Under the pieces are notes generated by a model. The model was not told the DNA's origin. It saw only the letters and a list, made by a program, of their open reading frames with translations, and searched no databases. A DNA stretch of 64,000 nt, taken from an uncultured Pelagibacteraceae bacterium (GTDB taxonomy: Bacteria > Pseudomonadota > Alphaproteobacteria > Pelagibacterales > Pelagibacteraceae). Within the stretch, counting starts at the first letter, position 1; each line of letters opens with the position of its first letter. A program made the position numbers and the translations under genes. Where the stretch lies: positions 1 to 64,000 of the forward strand of contig CACCFT010000004.1 of assembly GCA_902545405.1 (NCBI GenBank). The letters run 5' to 3'. Positions 19,108-28,933 of this stretch are shown here, piece by piece.

Positions 19108-19133
19108 TTTACCTCCCCTTTCGAGGAGGTGAA
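19108..19133. other. Hairpin with SD/anti-SD-like arms downstream of the thioredoxin gene
   Basis: TTTACCTCCcctttcgaGGAGGTGAA (one G-U pair); no clear T tract. Confidence 0.5.
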
Positions 19134-19257
19134 TTCAACAAAAAAGAGAGAAATAAATGAATGTTAAATTCAGGAATAATTTTTTAAATTATGACTGCTA
19201 TATAGAATTAATTTTTTTTTTGTCAATTTATAAAAAAAGCAAGAAAAATTAGGGATT

Positions 19258-20385
19258 TTAATTAAGCAATGCTTTTTGAGCTGGCAAATAATCATGACCA
19301 AATACATCAGCTACAGCTTTATGAGTAACACCTCCTTTAAATATATTTAATCCTGCTTGAAAATTTTGATCATCATTTAAAGCTTTTAAGTACCCATCTT
19401 TTGCTAATTTAGATAAAAAAGGAAGTGTTGCTTTATTCAATGCAATTGTTGATGTTCTTGGAACGCCACCGGGCATATTTGCAACGCAATAATGAATTAT
19501 ATCATCTATTATAAAAGTTGGTTCTGCAAAAGTAGTCGGTTTACTAGTTTCAACACATCCTCCTTGATCAATTGCAACATCTACAATTACTGATCCTCTT
19601 TTCATTTTTTTTAACATATTCTTTGTAACTAATTTTGGCGCCTCAGCACCTGGTATCAAAACTCCACCTACTAACAAGTCACATTCAGAAATTAATTTTT
19701 CTAAATCAGTTTTATCACTCAAGTTGGGAATTATTTTGTCTCCAAATATTTGGGAAAGTTCGTTTAATCTTTTTTCAGATTTATCTACAATATTAACTTT
19801 GGCTTTCATGCCAGTTGCAATTATAGCAGCATTTTCTCCTACTACTCCACCTCCAAGTATAACTACATTTCCAGGATCAACACCAGGAGCTCCTCCTAAC
19901 AAAAGACCACGACCTTTTTGATTTTTTTCTAAACAATGTGCACCTGCTTGAACTGACATTCTTCCGGCTACTGCACTCATTGGTGCTAACAAAGGAAGTC
20001 TTCCATTATTATCTGTAACTGTTTCATAAGCGATACATATTGATTTGCTGTCTATTAAACCTTGCGTCAGTTTCTTAGCTGCAGCAAGATGAAGATACGT
20101 AAAGACAACTTGATTTTCTCTTATCATTTTTACTTCGCTAGATTGTGGCTCTTTAACTTTAACAATGATGTCAGAGTCATTAAATATATCTTCAGCTGTA
20201 TTAACTATTTTTGCTCCACTTGATACGTAATGATCGTTTTCAAATCCTGCTTCAAAACCTCCATTGTTTTCAATTAAAACTTCGTGGCCATTAGAAGTTA
20301 ATGTCTTTACACTTTCGGGAGTGAGTCCAATTCTATTTTCCTGAGGCTTTATTTCTTTTGGAACCCCTATTTTCATAGAATTCAA
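19258..20385 (-). CDS. ald: Alanine dehydrogenase
   Basis: MKIGVPKEIKPQENRIGLTPESV; GGGVVGENAA; VDVAIDQGGC. Confidence 0.92.
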   Translation of the reverse strand: MNSMKIGVPKEIKPQENRIGLTPESVKTLTSNGHEVLIENNGGFEAGFENDHYVSSGAKIVNTAEDIFNDSDIIVKVKEPQSSEVKMIRENQVVFTYLHLAAAKKLTQGLIDSKSICIAYETVTDNNGRLPLLAPMSAVAGRMSVQAGAHCLEKNQKGRGLLLGGAPGVDPGNVVILGGGVVGENAAIIATGMKAKVNIVDKSEKRLNELSQIFGDKIIPNLSDKTDLEKLISECDLLVGGVLIPGAEAPKLVTKNMLKKMKRGSVIVDVAIDQGGCVETSKPTTFAEPTFIIDDIIHYCVANMPGGVPRTSTIALNKATLPFLSKLAKDGYLKALNDDQNFQAGLNIFKGGVTHKAVADVFGHDYLPAQKALLN

Positions 20386-21729
20386 TTAATTTTTTTTGCT
20401 TTTTGAATAGTTGGTTATACCAGTTCTTAGTTTTTCGATTATTTCATCAATATGTTTTTTTTCACAGATAAACATTGGAGCAATAATTAAACAATCTCCA
20501 GTCGCTTTAAAGTTAACTCCTGCATCATAACAGTGTTTGAAACATGTAAACCCTGCTGCGCCAGGTTTTTTATGCATTTTAATATCAATACCACCCATCA
20601 TTCCATATCCTCTAATGTTATCAACGACATCAATATCTTTTAAAGACATTAAACCTTCTTGGAAATATGGAGATAAATTTTTTGCTCTATTAAAGATATC
20701 ATCTTTTTCAAAAATATCTTGAACCGCTAAGCCTGCAGCTACAGACACTGGAATTCCTGAGTAAGTATAACCATGAAACAGTTCAATTGTTCCTTTTGGA
20801 GATCCGTCCATAACCGTATCGTAAATTTCTTCTTTACACGCTACTGCACCTAAGGGACTTATTCCATTTGTTGTAGCTTTAGCCATTGTTATAATATCAG
20901 GTGTAACTCCGTATTCTTGAGATGCAAAAGGCGAACCTGTTCTTCCCCAACCTGTAATAACTTCGTCAAAAACTAATAAAATACCATGCTTATCGCAAAT
21001 TTCTCTTAGTCTTTGTAAATATCCTTTTGGTGGAACTAAAGTTCCTGTTGATCCAGCAATTGGTTCAACAATGCAAGCTGCAATATTTTCTGAACCAAAA
21101 TTTGTACAAATTCTCTCAAGATCTTCTGCCATCTCTGCGCCAGTTTCAGGTTGACCTGAAACAAATTTATGTTCTGGTAAATGTGTATGTCTCATGTGAA
21201 GAACACCTGGCATCAAAACATTGGCAAATGTTTTCACGTTGTTAATCATTCCGCCAACAGAAGTAGCTCCGATATTCATTCCATGATAGCCTCTTTCTCT
21301 TCCAACAAACCTAAATCTATGTCCTTCACCTCTTGCTTTATGATATGCAACTGCAATTTTAATTGCAGTCTCAACAGCAGTTGATCCACATATTGTATAA
21401 AAAATTCTATTTAAATTTCCTGGTGTATGTTTTGAAATTTTTGTTGCAAGTTCAAATGAACCTCCAAAACCTTGTTGAAATGGTTGAGCATAGTCTAGTT
21501 TTTTTAATTGATTTGTAATTGCATTAATAATTTCTTCTCTTCCATGACCTAAAGGATTACAAAATAATCCCGAGCTTGCATCTATCTGAGTTTGACCTTG
21601 ATGATTTTTTAAATAAACACCTTTTGCTTCTACAATTAATCTTGGAGACTCTTTAAAATCTCTATTAGATGTAAATGGCATCCAATGTTCATTCAAAGAA
21701 TTTGGTATTTGAGGTTTTTCTGAACTCAT
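20386..21729 (-). CDS. Class III aminotransferase, omega-amino acid/taurine:pyruvate type
   Basis: GSTAVETAIKIA, VFDEVITGWGRTG, TMAKATTNG PLP motifs; between ald and divergent tauABC. Confidence 0.8.
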   Translation of the reverse strand: MSSEKPQIPNSLNEHWMPFTSNRDFKESPRLIVEAKGVYLKNHQGQTQIDASSGLFCNPLGHGREEIINAITNQLKKLDYAQPFQQGFGGSFELATKISKHTPGNLNRIFYTICGSTAVETAIKIAVAYHKARGEGHRFRFVGRERGYHGMNIGATSVGGMINNVKTFANVLMPGVLHMRHTHLPEHKFVSGQPETGAEMAEDLERICTNFGSENIAACIVEPIAGSTGTLVPPKGYLQRLREICDKHGILLVFDEVITGWGRTGSPFASQEYGVTPDIITMAKATTNGISPLGAVACKEEIYDTVMDGSPKGTIELFHGYTYSGIPVSVAAGLAVQDIFEKDDIFNRAKNLSPYFQEGLMSLKDIDVVDNIRGYGMMGGIDIKMHKKPGAAGFTCFKHCYDAGVNFKATGDCLIIAPMFICEKKHIDEIIEKLRTGITNYSKSKKN

Positions 21730-21919
21730 AATTATGACCGATTCATAGACTAATTATATAAATTAACCAGTAAATTTTAGTCATACTTGCTATGTTAAAT
21801 GACCGCAACTATAGGTTGTAACTTGTGACTTTTGTAGCCTGTGTAATTTATTCATCATTTACTTAAAAGAAAATTTAAACTTAAATATCGATAATTAAAT
21901 TTAATTAACAGGAGATGAA

Positions 21920-22861
21920 ATGAAAAAAATAGTTAGTTTCATTTTAGGAAGTTTATTTGCTCTAAACTTAACAATCACAGCAGCAAACTCTGCTGCGAAC
22001 GAAGTTAGAGTTGCATACTTTCTAGATTGGCCAAGTCCAAATTTAGAGGACATGATGAAAAAAAATTACGCAAAAGCTTTGGGTGTTCCAGTTAAATGGA
22101 CTAGCTTCAATACTGGTGTAGAAATGACAGAAGCCATGTTAGCAGGAGATATTGATATTTCTTACTCACAAGGTTTAGCACCATTTATTAATGCTGTAAA
22201 AAAGAATGCGCCTATAAAACTAATTGATGTTGCAATGGAATACGGAATGGGTAACACAACTTGTGTAGTATCAAATGCGTCAGGAATTACAAAAGCAAAC
22301 GCTTCTGAATTAGAAGGTAAAAAAGTTGCAGTGCCTTTAGGTACTATGGCTGATTATGTATTTGCTAAAAGTATGGAAATTGTTGGTGTTGATGCAAGTA
22401 AAGTAAATGTTATTGATATGGTCCCAGAAGATGGAACTGCGGCTTTATTAAGCGGTGATGTTACAATGGCATGTATATTTGGTGGTGGTTCAGTGCAATC
22501 AGCTACAGAAGTTGGTTCTAGATTAATTTCACAAGAAGAGGCTGAAGCTGCAGGTATTCTAGGTATAGATATTACTTCTGTAACTAATAAGTTTATGAAA
22601 GAAAATCCAGGTATGGTAAGGACTTTCGTTGAAGTTACTCATGAAGCTAATACAAGATATAATTCTGGTAAGAGTGACTTGAATTCTATGTCTAAAGCAT
22701 CTGGAATGGAAATGTCAAAAATGAAAAAAACTTTAGATGGTTTTAAATTCTTAAATGCAGAAGAGACGAAGCAATCTATGGAAAATGGTAATCTAAGTGG
22801 TTTCCTAGATGGAATGGGAACTCCAAAAGGAAACGTAGATACAAGTTTCTTACCTTTGTAA
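21920..22861 (+). CDS. tauA: Taurine ABC transporter substrate-binding protein
   Basis: Signal peptide, SsuA/TauA-type SBP ORF; GGAG SD; followed by NitT/TauT-family ATPase and permease. Confidence 0.8.
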   Translation: MKKIVSFILGSLFALNLTITAANSAANEVRVAYFLDWPSPNLEDMMKKNYAKALGVPVKWTSFNTGVEMTEAMLAGDIDISYSQGLAPFINAVKKNAPIKLIDVAMEYGMGNTTCVVSNASGITKANASELEGKKVAVPLGTMADYVFAKSMEIVGVDASKVNVIDMVPEDGTAALLSGDVTMACIFGGGSVQSATEVGSRLISQEEAEAAGILGIDITSVTNKFMKENPGMVRTFVEVTHEANTRYNSGKSDLNSMSKASGMEMSKMKKTLDGFKFLNAEETKQSMENGNLSGFLDGMGTPKGNVDTSFLPL

Positions 22862-22885
22862 TTTTAAAGGTTTAAAACTTTTTAA

Positions 22886-22921
22886 TAGGCACTAATTTTT
22901 AAATTAGTGCCTATTTTTTTT
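22886..22921 (+). terminator. Strong intrinsic terminator between tauA and tauB
   Basis: TAGGCACTAATTT-tt-AAATTAGTGCCTA then T8; 13-bp perfect arms. Confidence 0.9.
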
Positions 22922-22945
22922 AAAAATTACTAATATAAAAGCGCT

Positions 22946-23743
22946 ATGAGTGATCTTGTTTCTCAAAATTTAAATATGATTTTTAAAACTCCAAAAGGAG
23001 AAACAGTTCATGCATTAAAAGACGTCAGCTTCACCTTAAAAAAAGGTGAATTACTTACAGTTCTTGGTCCGTCTGGTTGTGGAAAAACAACTTTACTTAA
23101 TATTACTGCTGGATTTTTAAGACCAACTTCAGGAAAAATTACCTTAAATAATAATGAAATAGACGGACCTGGTGTTGAAAGAGGAATGGTTTTTCAACAA
23201 GGTGCATTGTTTGAGTGGTTAACTGTTGCTGAAAATGTGAACTTTGGTCTTAGGATGAAAAAAGAAGATCCTGAGATTACAGCAAAAAGAGTTGAGGAAT
23301 GGTTAGATATAGTTGGACTGAAAGGTTTTGGTAATACACCAACATATCAGTTATCTGGCGGTATGCAGCAAAGAGTTGCTCTAGCAAGATGTTTAATAAA
23401 TGATCCTGATCTTATTCTAATGGATGAACCATTAGGTGCATTAGATGCATTAACTAGAGAGAAAATGCAGTCATTAGTTTTAAAAATTTGGAAAGAGACA
23501 GGAAAAACAATTATCTTAATTACTCACTCTGTAGAAGAAGCTCTTTTACTTGGTGAAAGGTTATACGTAATGGCACCAAGACCGGGTCGTATACATAAAG
23601 AGTATAATCTTCCTTTTGCAGAAATGGGACTTACTCAAGATTTGAGAGAAATTAAAAAAAATAAAGAATTTTCATCTACAAGAGAAGAAATTTTATCCAT
23701 GATTTGGAATATGGAGGAAGAAATAATGGGGAAAGAAAATTAA
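22946..23743 (+). CDS. tauB: Taurine ABC transporter ATPase
   Basis: GPSGCGKTT, QLSGGMQQRVALAR, LMDEPLGALD. Confidence 0.88.
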   Translation: MSDLVSQNLNMIFKTPKGETVHALKDVSFTLKKGELLTVLGPSGCGKTTLLNITAGFLRPTSGKITLNNNEIDGPGVERGMVFQQGALFEWLTVAENVNFGLRMKKEDPEITAKRVEEWLDIVGLKGFGNTPTYQLSGGMQQRVALARCLINDPDLILMDEPLGALDALTREKMQSLVLKIWKETGKTIILITHSVEEALLLGERLYVMAPRPGRIHKEYNLPFAEMGLTQDLREIKKNKEFSSTREEILSMIWNMEEEIMGKEN

Positions 23744-25668
23744 TGTTAACACAAGTTGTAACAATATTAATTATCGCAACTGTTATTGGATGTATTCTTT
23801 ATGGAATAAGATTAATAAAAACTGAAAGAGTTGATACTGTATTTGGTAATCCAGAAAGAGCTAGAGGTGGAACACACTGGGTAATTGTTGGTAGTAGTGT
23901 AATATTAATGCTTTGGCTTTATTATTCATGGGATATTGCAAAAGGTTTTTATCCAAAATCAGCAAATGAATTATGCCAGGTTGCTAAAATTAATGAGTCA
24001 TTATTAGGTTTGAAATATCAATTTCCTATTGAAGAGAGAGAGTTCAAAAGCACATCAATTATTAAAATTGAAAATAAAAATCTTGTAAAGATTAAAAATG
24101 AAATAAAAGTATCTCAAGATCTAAATGATCAACAAAAAACAATTCTTGTAAGTTACATTGATAGAACCTCTAAATTAATTCCATTCTTAACTAGTGAAGA
24201 ATTAATAGAAATAGATACCAAAATAAAAATTCAAGAAATGACTGAACAAATAAAGCAACTCAGTATTAATTTTCAAAAGGAGGATTATCCTTTTGAGACA
24301 GATGCTCAAAAAATTGAAAGACAAAAACTTATTGATGAACAAGGAGGTTGGGGAATTGTCACAATAGACTCTGGAAGTGGAACAACAGAAAATATTATTG
24401 AGATACCAACTGCTCCTCAGACTAAAAAAGGGTTAAAATTTCATGCAGCAGCAAAAGAACTAAGTTCAATAAATGACAAGTTTTTTAAATTAAGAAATCA
24501 CAATCCATTATTCAAAAGCTCAATAAAACAATTAAAAGATGATATTAAAGCTTATAGAAAAAGTTTAAATGATAGTGAAGAGATAGCGTCTGACTATGCA
24601 AAAAATATTGTTAAAATTGCAAGAAGAATAGAATTTGCAAGTATTTATCCTCCTAATGCATTAAACTACATGCAAGAAGCAATCTTAGAATTTGATGATT
24701 TACAAAATAAAGAACAAGGTGGACTAAGATTAATTGATATCCTTTTGTTTCCTTCAGGAACAATTGTAGCTAGTGGAGCAACTTGCTCAGAACAAGGTTC
24801 AGGTAGATGGTTGCCAAAACCATCTGACACTTTTAATAAGTTTGTGTTGCTGTCAAAACCAAGTGTTGGATATAAAAATGTTCCTCTTTTGTGGATTGAA
24901 ATGGTTGATGTCAGTAAAATGATAGGATTCTTTTTACCAGATTGGATAGCAGATATATTGCCTGGTGAATATCCAGTACATACAAAAGAAGGGATAGTTA
25001 AAGAGAATTTTAAAAGTAATGTTTTAAAGGTTGTAACAGGTGACTTTAATTTACTGAAAGTTCCAGTTCCATACGGACATATCTGGGACTCTTTTATGAG
25101 AGTATTTTTAGGATTAGTGTTTGGAATTATAATTGGTGTTCCTTTAGGATTGTTTATGGGTCTAAATAGATTTGCAAGAGGTTTCTTTGATCCTTTAATT
25201 GAGCTTTACAGACCAGTCCCTCCTCTTGCATGGGCACCTTTAATTATTTCTGTGCTTGGAATTGATGACTCTGGAAAAGTATTTTTGTTATTTATGGTCT
25301 CGTTATCTATTATGATTATTTCTGCAAGAGCTGGCGCATCAGGAACACAGCTTTCAAAAATTCATGCTGCCCACTCTTTAGGGGCTACTAAAAAACAAAT
25401 TTTAAGATATGTGATTTTCCCTAATTCACTTCCTGAAATTCTTACAGGAATTAGAGTTGCTGTTGGTATGTGCTGGGGAACACTTGTTGCTGCAGAGTTT
25501 CTAGCAGGTACAACAGGTATTGGTTTTGTTGAAAACGTTGCGAAAAAATACTTCCAGTGGGAGGTTATTTGGATAACAATAATTATAATGGGTCTTCTTG
25601 GTCTTCTATTTGATATAACTTTAAGAAAAATTATAGATAAGACAATTCCTTGGAGAGGAAAAGGTTAA
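23743..25668 (+). CDS. tauC: Taurine ABC transporter permease with large internal insertion (about 640 aa)
   Basis: C-terminal TauC-type permease (SFMRVFLGLVFGIIIGVPLG...PPLAWAPLIISVLG, EAA loop AHSLGATKKQILRYVIFP); long hydrophilic insert after N-terminal TM helices; TAATG overlap start. Confidence 0.8.
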   Translation: MLTQVVTILIIATVIGCILYGIRLIKTERVDTVFGNPERARGGTHWVIVGSSVILMLWLYYSWDIAKGFYPKSANELCQVAKINESLLGLKYQFPIEEREFKSTSIIKIENKNLVKIKNEIKVSQDLNDQQKTILVSYIDRTSKLIPFLTSEELIEIDTKIKIQEMTEQIKQLSINFQKEDYPFETDAQKIERQKLIDEQGGWGIVTIDSGSGTTENIIEIPTAPQTKKGLKFHAAAKELSSINDKFFKLRNHNPLFKSSIKQLKDDIKAYRKSLNDSEEIASDYAKNIVKIARRIEFASIYPPNALNYMQEAILEFDDLQNKEQGGLRLIDILLFPSGTIVASGATCSEQGSGRWLPKPSDTFNKFVLLSKPSVGYKNVPLLWIEMVDVSKMIGFFLPDWIADILPGEYPVHTKEGIVKENFKSNVLKVVTGDFNLLKVPVPYGHIWDSFMRVFLGLVFGIIIGVPLGLFMGLNRFARGFFDPLIELYRPVPPLAWAPLIISVLGIDDSGKVFLLFMVSLSIMIISARAGASGTQLSKIHAAHSLGATKKQILRYVIFPNSLPEILTGIRVAVGMCWGTLVAAEFLAGTTGIGFVENVAKKYFQWEVIWITIIIMGLLGLLFDITLRKIIDKTIPWRGKG

Positions 25669-25671
25669 TCC

Positions 25672-26727
25672 TTAATCATTAAGCAACCGTAATTCATTTT
25701 CGTCGAATTTTAAATAAACGTTTTCTCCAACATTAAATATTTCATTTGTATTGCTAGAAACTACGTAAATTTTACCGACTTTGGAATTAACTATATACTG
25801 ATAACTATTTCCAACGAATGACGCATTATTAACAGATGCATGTATTGAGTTTTCTTCAGGACTTTTTGAAATAGTTATTTTTTCCGGTCTTAAAGAGACG
25901 GAAACTGAACTTTCTAATTTTTGATCACTTTCTATTTTAATTTTCATTTCTGCTAATTGAATCTCATAAATATTATTATTTTGATTAATGATTTCAGCTT
26001 TAACAACATTTGCGTCTCCTATAAAGTTAGCTACAAATTTAGTTTTAGGAAAGTTATACAATTCTTTTGGACTACCTTGTTGAGCAATAATAGCATTGTT
26101 CATCACAATTACTTTGTCAGAAATTGCTAATGCTTCCTCTTGATCATGAGTTACATAAATTGTGGTTACTCCAAGTTTCTGTTGAATTTCTCTAATATCC
26201 TCTCTTACTTGTCTTCTTAATTTTGCATCTAAATTAGATAAAGGCTCATCAAAAAGTAGAACCTTTGGTTTCAGCACAATTGCTCTTGCAACAGCTACCC
26301 TTTGTTGCTGACCTCCGGATAGCTCTGAGGGCATCCTATTTTCATAACCTTCTAAATTAACTAACTTAAGAGTTTCTAAAGACTTTTCTGTAAATTCTTC
26401 TTTTGGAACATTTATCATCTTTAAACCATACGATACATTTTCAAGTACACTCATATGTGGAAACAAAGCATAAGATTGAAATACCATAGATACATCTCTA
26501 TCTGTCGCTGGTAATAATGTTACATCTTCATTTTCTACTAAAATTTTACCACTAGTAGCTCTTTCTAGACCAGCAATAATTCTTAAAGAAGTAGTTTTTC
26601 CGCATCCAGAGGGGCCTAGCAATGTAGTTAGTGTTCCTGCTTCAAAAGTACAACTCACATTATCAACAGCAACAGTCTGATTAAATTTTTTTGTAATATT
26701 TTCAAATTTTACTTCTGCTTTTTTCAT
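25672..26727 (-). CDS. Fbp/Pot-type ABC transporter ATPase
   Basis: GPSGCGKTT, ELSGGQQQRVAVARA, LFDEPLSNLDAKLR. Confidence 0.9.
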   Translation of the reverse strand: MKKAEVKFENITKKFNQTVAVDNVSCTFEAGTLTTLLGPSGCGKTTSLRIIAGLERATSGKILVENEDVTLLPATDRDVSMVFQSYALFPHMSVLENVSYGLKMINVPKEEFTEKSLETLKLVNLEGYENRMPSELSGGQQQRVAVARAIVLKPKVLLFDEPLSNLDAKLRRQVREDIREIQQKLGVTTIYVTHDQEEALAISDKVIVMNNAIIAQQGSPKELYNFPKTKFVANFIGDANVVKAEIINQNNNIYEIQLAEMKIKIESDQKLESSVSVSLRPEKITISKSPEENSIHASVNNASFVGNSYQYIVNSKVGKIYVVSSNTNEIFNVGENVYLKFDENELRLLND

Positions 26728-28925
26728 TATCCAAAATTTCCTTGTAATATTCCTTCTGTTTGCTCTCTTCTCCCTAATTTACGTTTACCTATTATTAATT
26801 GCATTAAAGTTATTGTAAATAACATAACAACAATTAATGCAGACGAATAAACAATTGCTAGACCATAATCATTGTTTTCTAATCTTCCTAATATATATGA
26901 GACAGCTAAATCATAATTAGCACTAACAAGGAATATAACAGCACTAATTGCCGTCATTGCTCTAACAAAACTAAAAACTAAAGAAGCAGTAATTGCAGGT
27001 TTAAGCAATGGAAGAATTACATTCCTAAATGTTTGAGAACTAGATGCATTCAATGTTGATGAGGCTTCATCTAAGTGAGGATCTAATTGATTCATCGAAG
27101 CTATACCTGCCCTAACCCCAACAGGCATATTTCTAAATACAAAAGCGATTACCAAAATAATTCCTGTTCCTGTAAGTTCAAGTGGCGGAACATTAAATGC
27201 AAAAACGTAACTCACACCAATAACACTTCCAGGTATTGCAAAACTTAACATTGTGCCGAATTCAAAAGCATTTTTTCCTTTAAACTTATGTCTTGTAAGA
27301 AGATATGCTGTTAAAATACCTATTGCAGCAGTAGGAAATGATGAAATTAATGCTATCGCAAAAGTAGTGTTAAAAGAATTCCACGCGGTACCAGTCCACA
27401 AAATTCCTCTTTCTTTAACCCATTCAACACTAAATGCTTCAACATAATGTCTTAACGTAAAACTGTGATCGACACCCCACATCTCTACAAATCCACCAAA
27501 CATAATCATAATATAAATTATAAATGTAAGGAGCGCCCATGGTAAAACAGTTGAGTAAATTATCCACTTAGTATTATTTGGTAATTCAGGATGTACTCCA
27601 CTATCACCTTTCCCAGAAATTGAAATATAGGATTTTTTCCCCAACCATTGGTTCTGAAGATAAAACACTACCAGAACAACGGTTAATAATATCATTGCTA
27701 ATATTGCAGCTTTAGTTTCATCATACTGTGCACCCACAATTGCAAAGAATATTTCTGTAGATAAAACATCATATTCGGCACCTAGCACTAGTGGATTTCC
27801 AAAATCAGCTAAGCTTTCGATAAAGCCAAGCAAAAATGCATTCGCAATTCCAGGTCTCATTAAAGGCAATGTAACAGTTTTAAAAACTTGCCATTTTGAA
27901 GCTCTCAATGTTTGTGAAGCCTCTTCCATTGCAGGACTTACACTTTCAACAACTCCAATTAAAACTAAAAAAGCAATAGGTGTAAAAGCAAGAGTTTGTG
28001 CAAACCATATTCCTGGCAAACCATAAATCCATCTCGAGGGCTCAATCTCAAATGCCCACTCCAAAAAAGAACTTACAACTCCCGTTCTACCGAATAATAT
28101 TATTATTGCTAAACCGATTACAAATGGAGGTGTTATGATTGGTAAAACAGATAAAATTCTAATCGTTTTTTTAAATTTAAAACTTGTTCTTGCAATTAAT
28201 AAAGCAAAACCTAAACCCAAAATTGTTGATGAGAAAGCTGTAAGTGTTCCCATAGTAACAGTGTTCCAAAAAACACCACATGCATAATCACTATATAGAC
28301 AATCAAGACCCCAAATTCCTTTATTAAATATTTTGGTTGAAAAATTACTAATTTCATATCCACCTTCTGTGCCTTTAAAGGCAACAGCAAACATTCTAAA
28401 AATAGGAAAAAAAACGAAAGTTGAAACTAGAATAATTATGCTTCCTATACTTCCTACAATAAAATTATCTCCATTCAACCACCCACGCGAGGATAGCCCA
28501 TGTGTAATATAAAAAATAAATGTAGAGCATAAAAGAACTGCGCCAGACCCTACTCCAAATTGATTTTCTACATCGCCAAAAATCGATTGAAAGATTTCAA
28601 AATTCCACCCTCTTATGCCAATTGAAAACCCCTGAAGGATAAAATAAAAAATACCAAACAATCCTGAGTACAAGAAAATTTTGGAATAAATAGGATTATT
28701 CTGATTTAATTTTAAGGTTGATAATGGAAAAAATAAAGGAACAATTAAAGGAAGAAGCCAATATTTTTTATTTATAAATACCTGTGGTAATACAGAACCG
28801 TAATCTTCTAAAGAATATTCTAATATCCAGTTTATTGAGAAAAACCCGTCACCTGTTACATACCATGGAAATATTAGGAAACCCAATACTCCAACGAGCA
28901 TCCAACAGATAACGAGCCCTCTCAT
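26727..28925 (-). CDS. Fbp-type iron(III) ABC permease, fused two-domain
   Basis: Two BPD_transp_1-like modules (EEASQTLRASKWQVFKTVTLPLMRPGI; DEASSTLNASSSQTFRNVILPLLKPAI). Confidence 0.85.
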   Translation of the reverse strand: MRGLVICWMLVGVLGFLIFPWYVTGDGFFSINWILEYSLEDYGSVLPQVFINKKYWLLPLIVPLFFPLSTLKLNQNNPIYSKIFLYSGLFGIFYFILQGFSIGIRGWNFEIFQSIFGDVENQFGVGSGAVLLCSTFIFYITHGLSSRGWLNGDNFIVGSIGSIIILVSTFVFFPIFRMFAVAFKGTEGGYEISNFSTKIFNKGIWGLDCLYSDYACGVFWNTVTMGTLTAFSSTILGLGFALLIARTSFKFKKTIRILSVLPIITPPFVIGLAIIILFGRTGVVSSFLEWAFEIEPSRWIYGLPGIWFAQTLAFTPIAFLVLIGVVESVSPAMEEASQTLRASKWQVFKTVTLPLMRPGIANAFLLGFIESLADFGNPLVLGAEYDVLSTEIFFAIVGAQYDETKAAILAMILLTVVLVVFYLQNQWLGKKSYISISGKGDSGVHPELPNNTKWIIYSTVLPWALLTFIIYIMIMFGGFVEMWGVDHSFTLRHYVEAFSVEWVKERGILWTGTAWNSFNTTFAIALISSFPTAAIGILTAYLLTRHKFKGKNAFEFGTMLSFAIPGSVIGVSYVFAFNVPPLELTGTGIILVIAFVFRNMPVGVRAGIASMNQLDPHLDEASSTLNASSSQTFRNVILPLLKPAITASLVFSFVRAMTAISAVIFLVSANYDLAVSYILGRLENNDYGLAIVYSSALIVVMLFTITLMQLIIGKRKLGRREQTEGILQGNFG

Positions 28926-28933
28926 TTAATTCC

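Noticed and set aside
19157-19252. 31-codon ORF MNVKFRNNFLNYDCYIELIFFLSIYKKSKKN downstream of the SD-like hairpin
   Set aside because: Start is 27 nt from the GGAGG, sequence has no recognisable pattern; likely chance ORF in AT-rich DNA.
20537-21384. Plus-strand ORFs 20537-20722, 21027-21245 and 21181-21384
   Set aside because: Antisense to the conserved class III aminotransferase; composition looks like reverse-strand translation.
21892-21907. Perfect palindrome TAATTAAATTTAATTA before tauA
   Set aside because: Pure A/T sequence; such palindromes are expected by chance in this low-GC genome.
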